A stretch of DNA of 64,000 nt, from NCBI RefSeq assembly GCF_029168945.1, contig NC_083602.1, forward strand, positions 64,872,600 through 64,936,599, in the 5' to 3' direction. This document shows, piece by piece, positions 60,241 to 64,000 of this stretch. The translations under genes were made by a program, and so were the position numbers. Every line of letters starts with the position of its first letter. Positions within the stretch are counted from its first letter, which is position 1. Source of the DNA: Cannabis sativa (Eukaryota; Streptophyta; Magnoliopsida; Rosales; Cannabaceae). The notes under the pieces are model-generated. The model was not told the origin of the DNA and made no database searches. It was given only the letters and a program-made list of their open reading frames with translations.

Positions 60241-60676
60241 GTTTATGGAAATCGTGATTAATTAAAATTTTTGCTTTTTAATTAAACTTATATAATATTT
60301 TATACAAAATACTTTGGGATCCCATTTACAAAATACTTTACAAAAAGTTTACTGTCTAATACAAATACTTGTCGCCCAGCGACTAATTACAAAAGCACTG
60401 TTGTCCCGAGGATCGTACGCTCCAGGCCTAACCGCCCCGACATGTACAATCTTCATCGGCTCGTCCTCACGGTTCCTCAGCTTTGGCCTTGCCCTTACCT
60501 ACACATAAACATAGCACTGTGAGTCAGCAGACTCAGTAAGAAAAGCATAAATCATAAACATACATAAATCCCGGGTTATGATCAAACGCCCATACCCCTG
60601 ACCATAACCCTAACTGCCGTGTCCCACACGATACTGAGTCCCGAACGTTCGTATGACGGTACTATTGACAAAGTAA

Positions 60677-60914
60677 CAGCCTATACTCGGTACACTGGTC
60701 ATACTCCAGTTGCTAGTCATACTCTAGCCTTACCGATGTGTTACATTATCAGCCTATACTCGGTACATTGGTCATACTCCAACTGCTAGTCATACTCTAG
60801 CCTTACCGATGTGATACGGTCAAATAGCACAGTACCACCAACCCTATAATCAGCCTATACTCGGTACACTGGTCATACTCCAGTCGCTAGTCATACTCTA
60901 GCCTAACCGATGTG
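60677..60914 (-). repeat. Three copies of a 64-bp unit in E7 LTR
   Basis: 60677-60740, 60750-60813 and 60851-60914, each from CAGCCTATACTCGGTACA to ACCGATGTG. Within each unit GGTCATACTCCA and AGTCATACTCTAG are themselves related. Confidence 0.88.
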
Positions 60915-61245
60915 ATATGGTCGGATGGTACGAAGCCAACATACATATCTAATGTAATCTAACAGGCTTCCTAACATGCACGCTAAACATGTAATACATA
61001 TGCATACTATTATACTAATCTTACCTCGATTCCGAATTCAATTGTGCCGGTCAACTTGAGTGGAACGAACTGCACGGCGATTTACAGGCTCCTAAACCAT
61101 AACAATCACAACACTAGATAAGTGATACGCTAAATCACTTCCCGGTGACTTAAACTAGAAACTAAAAGTTTCCCTATCGATAAAAAGCATGGCAATACCC
61201 TAAACAACATAAAAATAGGAAAAATTAGGGTTCCCAAAAATCCCC

Positions 61246-61340
61246 CAACCGGCAGACCGGTTCTACAACCGGAATTCCAGTTCTGGGAATCCTGGAACAC
61301 CATCCGGAATTCCGGTTGCACAACCGGAATTTCGGTTCTG
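61246..61340 (-). repeat. Array of CCGGAATTCCGG-like palindromes in E7 LTR
   Basis: AACCGGCAGACCGGTT, CAACCGGAATTCCAGTT, ATCCGGAATTCCGGTTG and CAACCGGAATTTCGGTT in about 95 bp, matching the array in E5 in position and type. Confidence 0.7.
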
Positions 61341-62433
61341 AGCAGGAAATGAATAAAAATTCATAACTCACTCAAAACATTCCCAAACCACACCAAAACT
61401 TCCAGACCTGCTATTTAGACCCTAAGGAACATTTCTAAAGCAACAACACCAAGCTTCATGCATAAAATCAAAAACCACCATTAAAGCCCAAGCTTTGAGT
61501 TCAAAACTCAAACTTGGTTAAACACCACTAACATGCATCCAAACCTGGTTTAAACTACTCAAATATGCATATAATAACCTCTGAAAACAACACCAAGCAT
61601 CAACAACAAGTGCAGCAACAAATTTCATCATTTCACTTGAAAATCATAGTTATAGAGCCAAAATTCTAAACTAGTTTTAAACCAACCAAACATGCATCAA
61701 ACCTACTCAAATCCAATCATTTCAAACATATAAAATCACAAGAAAACAACATATAACTACAGCAGCAACAACATCACCAAAAACTAAACATCCAACTATC
61801 ACCTTTTCTTAATTATCAAGAAAGTAAAGAAGGGAAGGGTAAGAGCTATACCTAGAGCTTGAATTGCACTCAAAATCTTTTTAAAATACCGAAGAATCAC
61901 CAAGGTTCTTGCTGCTCCAAGAGGGGCCGAGAGAGAGAGGGAGTTGAGAGAAAAAGAGTTTTGTTTTTCTTGATTTTTTCCAATTTGTAAAAGTGATAAA
62001 AATTAAATTCAACTCCTCATTTCAGCAAAAACCAAGATTTAATAAATCAATATAATTCAATTAATCAATCCACAAAAAGACAAAATACTAGAAGGCAAAA
62101 AGACCAAAATGCCCTTGCCCTCACAAAACTAATTTAAAGAATTCTAAGGGTATTTTGGGAAATTCTAAATTCCCGACCAATTCCGACATTCCCAATGTCT
62201 AAATAACCGTCCCACAATACTAACATGCTAAGTTGTGATTTTGCTGAGCCAAACATCGAGTTCCATGTTACCGGGCACCAGAAATGCAAAATATGAAATT
62301 CACTATATGACATAAATATGCATTCAGAATTCTAAAATAACAGCATAAATAATTATTTAAATATCTATAAATAATTTTCATAATTAATCATAATTAACTG
62401 CTAATTTCCAAATTAAACTAAGCGGTCTTTATA

Positions 62434-62447
62434 ACTATTCCTCCCTT
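62434..62447 (-). other. E7 polypurine tract
   Basis: AAGGGAGGAATAG on the minus strand, next to the LTR and overlapping the pol stop. Confidence 0.65.
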
Positions 62448-64000
62448 AAAAGGATTTCGTCCCCGAAATCTAACCTGAACAACTCTGGATATTGAGCTCT
62501 CATATCTGACTCTAGCTCCCAGGTGGCTTCCTCCACCTTGCTGTTTCCCCAGAGTACCTTGACCAAAGCTATGGTCTTATTCCGAAGGACTTTATCCTTT
62601 CTATCCAGGATCTGCACTGGCTGTTCTTCGTACGTCATATCTGGCTGCAGCTTAAGGCTCTCATAACTGAGTATATGAGTAGGATCTGAAACGTATTTTC
62701 TCAACATAGAGACATGGAATACGTTGTGAACTGCTGAAAGAGCTGGAGGCAACGCTAATCGGTATGCCACTTGACCAACCTTCTCGAGAATCTCGAAAGG
62801 TCCTGTAAACCTAGGGCATAACTTGCCTCTTTTCCCGAAACGTTTGATCCCCTTCATTGGAGATACCCGTAAAAACACATGGTCCCCTACTTGGAACTCA
62901 ACATCTCTGCGTTTCGGATCTGCATAACTTTTCTATCTACTCTGTGAGGCAAGCATTCTAGCCTTTATTTTCTCAATTGCCTCATTGGTCCGCTGCACTG
63001 ACTCCGGACCTAGGTATTTCCTCTCCCCTGTCTCATCCCAGTGGATGGGAGATCTACACTTTCTACCGTATAACAGTTCATAAGAAGCCATCCCTATCGT
63101 ACTCTGATAACTGTTGTTCTAAGAAAATTTTATCAATGGTAGATATCTACTCCAAGAGCCTTCAAAATCCATAACACAGGCTCGTAACATGTCCTCCAGT
63201 ATCTGAATTGTCCTTTCGGACTGTCCATCTGTCTGAGGATGGAATGCTGTACTGAATTTCAGTTTTGTACCCATTGCTCGTTGCAAACTCTGCCAAAACT
63301 TGGAGGTGAACTTCGGATCTCTATCCGAAACTATAGAGTTCGGTACCCCGTGAAGTCTTACTATTTCTTTAACGTACAATTTTGCCAACTGATCCACTTA
63401 ATAGGTTGTTCTAACAGGCAGAAAATGAGCAGACTTCGTGAATCGATCCACCACAACCCAGATGGAATCGAACAAACCCGTGGTTCTAGGTAACCCAACC
63501 ACGAAATCCATCGTGATATCCTCCCACTTCCATTCAGGTAGGGTTAAAGGCTGCAACAACCCTGCTGGTCTCTGATGTTCAGCCTTAATCTGCTGACAGG
63601 TGAGGCATCTCGATACGAATTCTACCAAATTCTTCTTCATACCGCTCCACCAGAAGTACGGTTTAAGATCCTGGTACATCTTGGTGGTGCCGAGATGCAG
63701 GGAATAAGGGGTAGAATGAGCCTCTTTAAAGAATTCATTCCTGAGTTCCACACTACCCGGAACACAAACCCTAGCTTTATACAGAAGCATCCCGTTGTCT
63801 GACACTGAAACTGCGCCTCTGATTTTTACTAACTCTGGATCAGTCATCTGAGCGGCTTTAATTCGTTCAAACATATCAGATTGCAGCGTCAAGTTGTGAA
63901 GCTGGCCTACTACATACTCAATGCTGGATCTAACCATGTCCTCTGCTAACTGAGGTGAGATCTGAATCATGCTAGCTACCTGCCCGGGACCCTTCCTGCT
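62435..64000 (-). pseudogene. Gypsy pol: end of RNase H, integrase, C-terminal domain (E7)
   Basis: One frame from the window edge to TAG at 62437-62435, broken by three nonsense codons: TAA 63400-63398, TAG 63121-63119 and TAG 62935-62933. In order: SRKGPGQ at the edge (the usual RNase H end), integrase zinc site (HSTPYSLHLG and CLTCQQ), core D-D-E residues ([24 protein letters not shown]), GPFEILEKVGQVAYRLALP, HNVFHVSMLRKY, and the chromodomain-position C-terminus (ALVKVLWGNSKVEEATWE) ending FGDEILLREE. The last motif and stop overlap the polypurine tract. Integrase would insert the element and the C-terminal domain would guide it to chromatin in active relatives. No frameshift is needed, so decay is moderate. 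Confidence 0.9.

Larger units (their letters stand above)
60167..62433 (-). mobile_element. E7 3' LTR
   Basis: 2267 bp. The plus-strand left end TGTAACACC corresponds to GGTGTTACA; the other end is TATAAAGACC on the minus strand where E5 has TGTAAAGACC, so the terminal TG has mutated to TA. It is longer than the E5 LTR partly because of a 64-bp unit repeated three times. Contains a CCGGAATTCCGG-like array (61246-61340). Confidence 0.87.
60167..64000 (-). mobile_element. Gypsy (Tekay-like chromovirus) element E7, 3' half
   Basis: Minus-strand element running off the right edge. Seen: 3' LTR (60167-62433), polypurine tract (about 62434-62447), and pol from the end of RNase H through integrase and the C-terminal domain (62435-64000). 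The LTR is homologous to E5. A target duplication cannot be checked because the 5' end is outside. Confidence 0.88.

Noticed and set aside
60677..60914. Regularly spaced repeats resembling a CRISPR array
   Set aside because: Only three copies, 64-bp units, unequal short spacers, and located in a plant LTR; a tandem LTR repeat explains it.

Overview
This window is plant nuclear DNA, almost certainly from a eudicot with a retrotransposon-rich genome. It is AT-rich and contains no convincing intact host gene. Nearly all of it is LTR retrotransposons (Ty1/copia with ~1.9 kb LTRs, Ty3/gypsy of chromovirus/Tekay type with ~2.0-2.3 kb LTRs), one LINE, and one smaller LTR element without coding capacity. 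The species cannot be fixed from the sequence alone; LINE and LTR style would fit Cannabaceae, but that is a guess.

The left 54 kb is one nested structure that can be unpicked by joining flanks. The oldest layer is an orphan open frame (113-523) cut by a copia LTR (524-720). Inserted in that LTR is element E1 (+ strand). Its own pieces are 721-885, 15874-15967, 26355-28643, 43734-44314 and 49004-53639. E1 was then hit by: E2 (886-15873, minus strand, the only copia copy with nearly intact gag-pol, itself holding a solo LTR at 6397-8290); E3 (15968-26354, plus); a LINE (28644-43721, plus), which carries the young copia element E4 (29051-39142) inside its ORF1; gypsy E5 (44315-48998, plus, a gag-protease deletion derivative); and a minus-strand LTR fragment (53640-54043) in E1's truncated 3' LTR. 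Target-site duplications seen: ATATA for E2, ACTAC for the solo LTR, CTCAC/CTCCC for E4, ATTAA/ATCAA for E5, and a 12-bp one for the LINE.

The right 10 kb holds a non-coding LTR element E6 (54044-57243), a short G/C-rich patch (57244-57740), an AT-rich stretch with a 239-bp tandem duplication (57741-60166), and the 3' half of a minus-strand Tekay-like gypsy element E7 (60167 to the window edge) with integrase and the chromodomain-position C-terminus.

How the parts relate: E1, E3 and E4 keep LTRs, primer-binding site, a 3.5-4.5 kb non-coding leader and polypurine tract, but have no recognisable gag and a pol that is a shared fossil. E4 nevertheless has LTRs that differ by only about five substitutions and one 11-bp indel, so it moved recently. 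E2 has the same ends, primer site and leader blocks plus a one-frame gag-pol with three stops, so it looks like a relative of the helper that supplies proteins in trans. The leader carries a conserved long stem-loop and a doubled GACTCTCGCCTA motif at fixed spacing, the best candidates here for packaging or dimerisation signals. No CRISPR array, tRNA or rRNA gene was seen.
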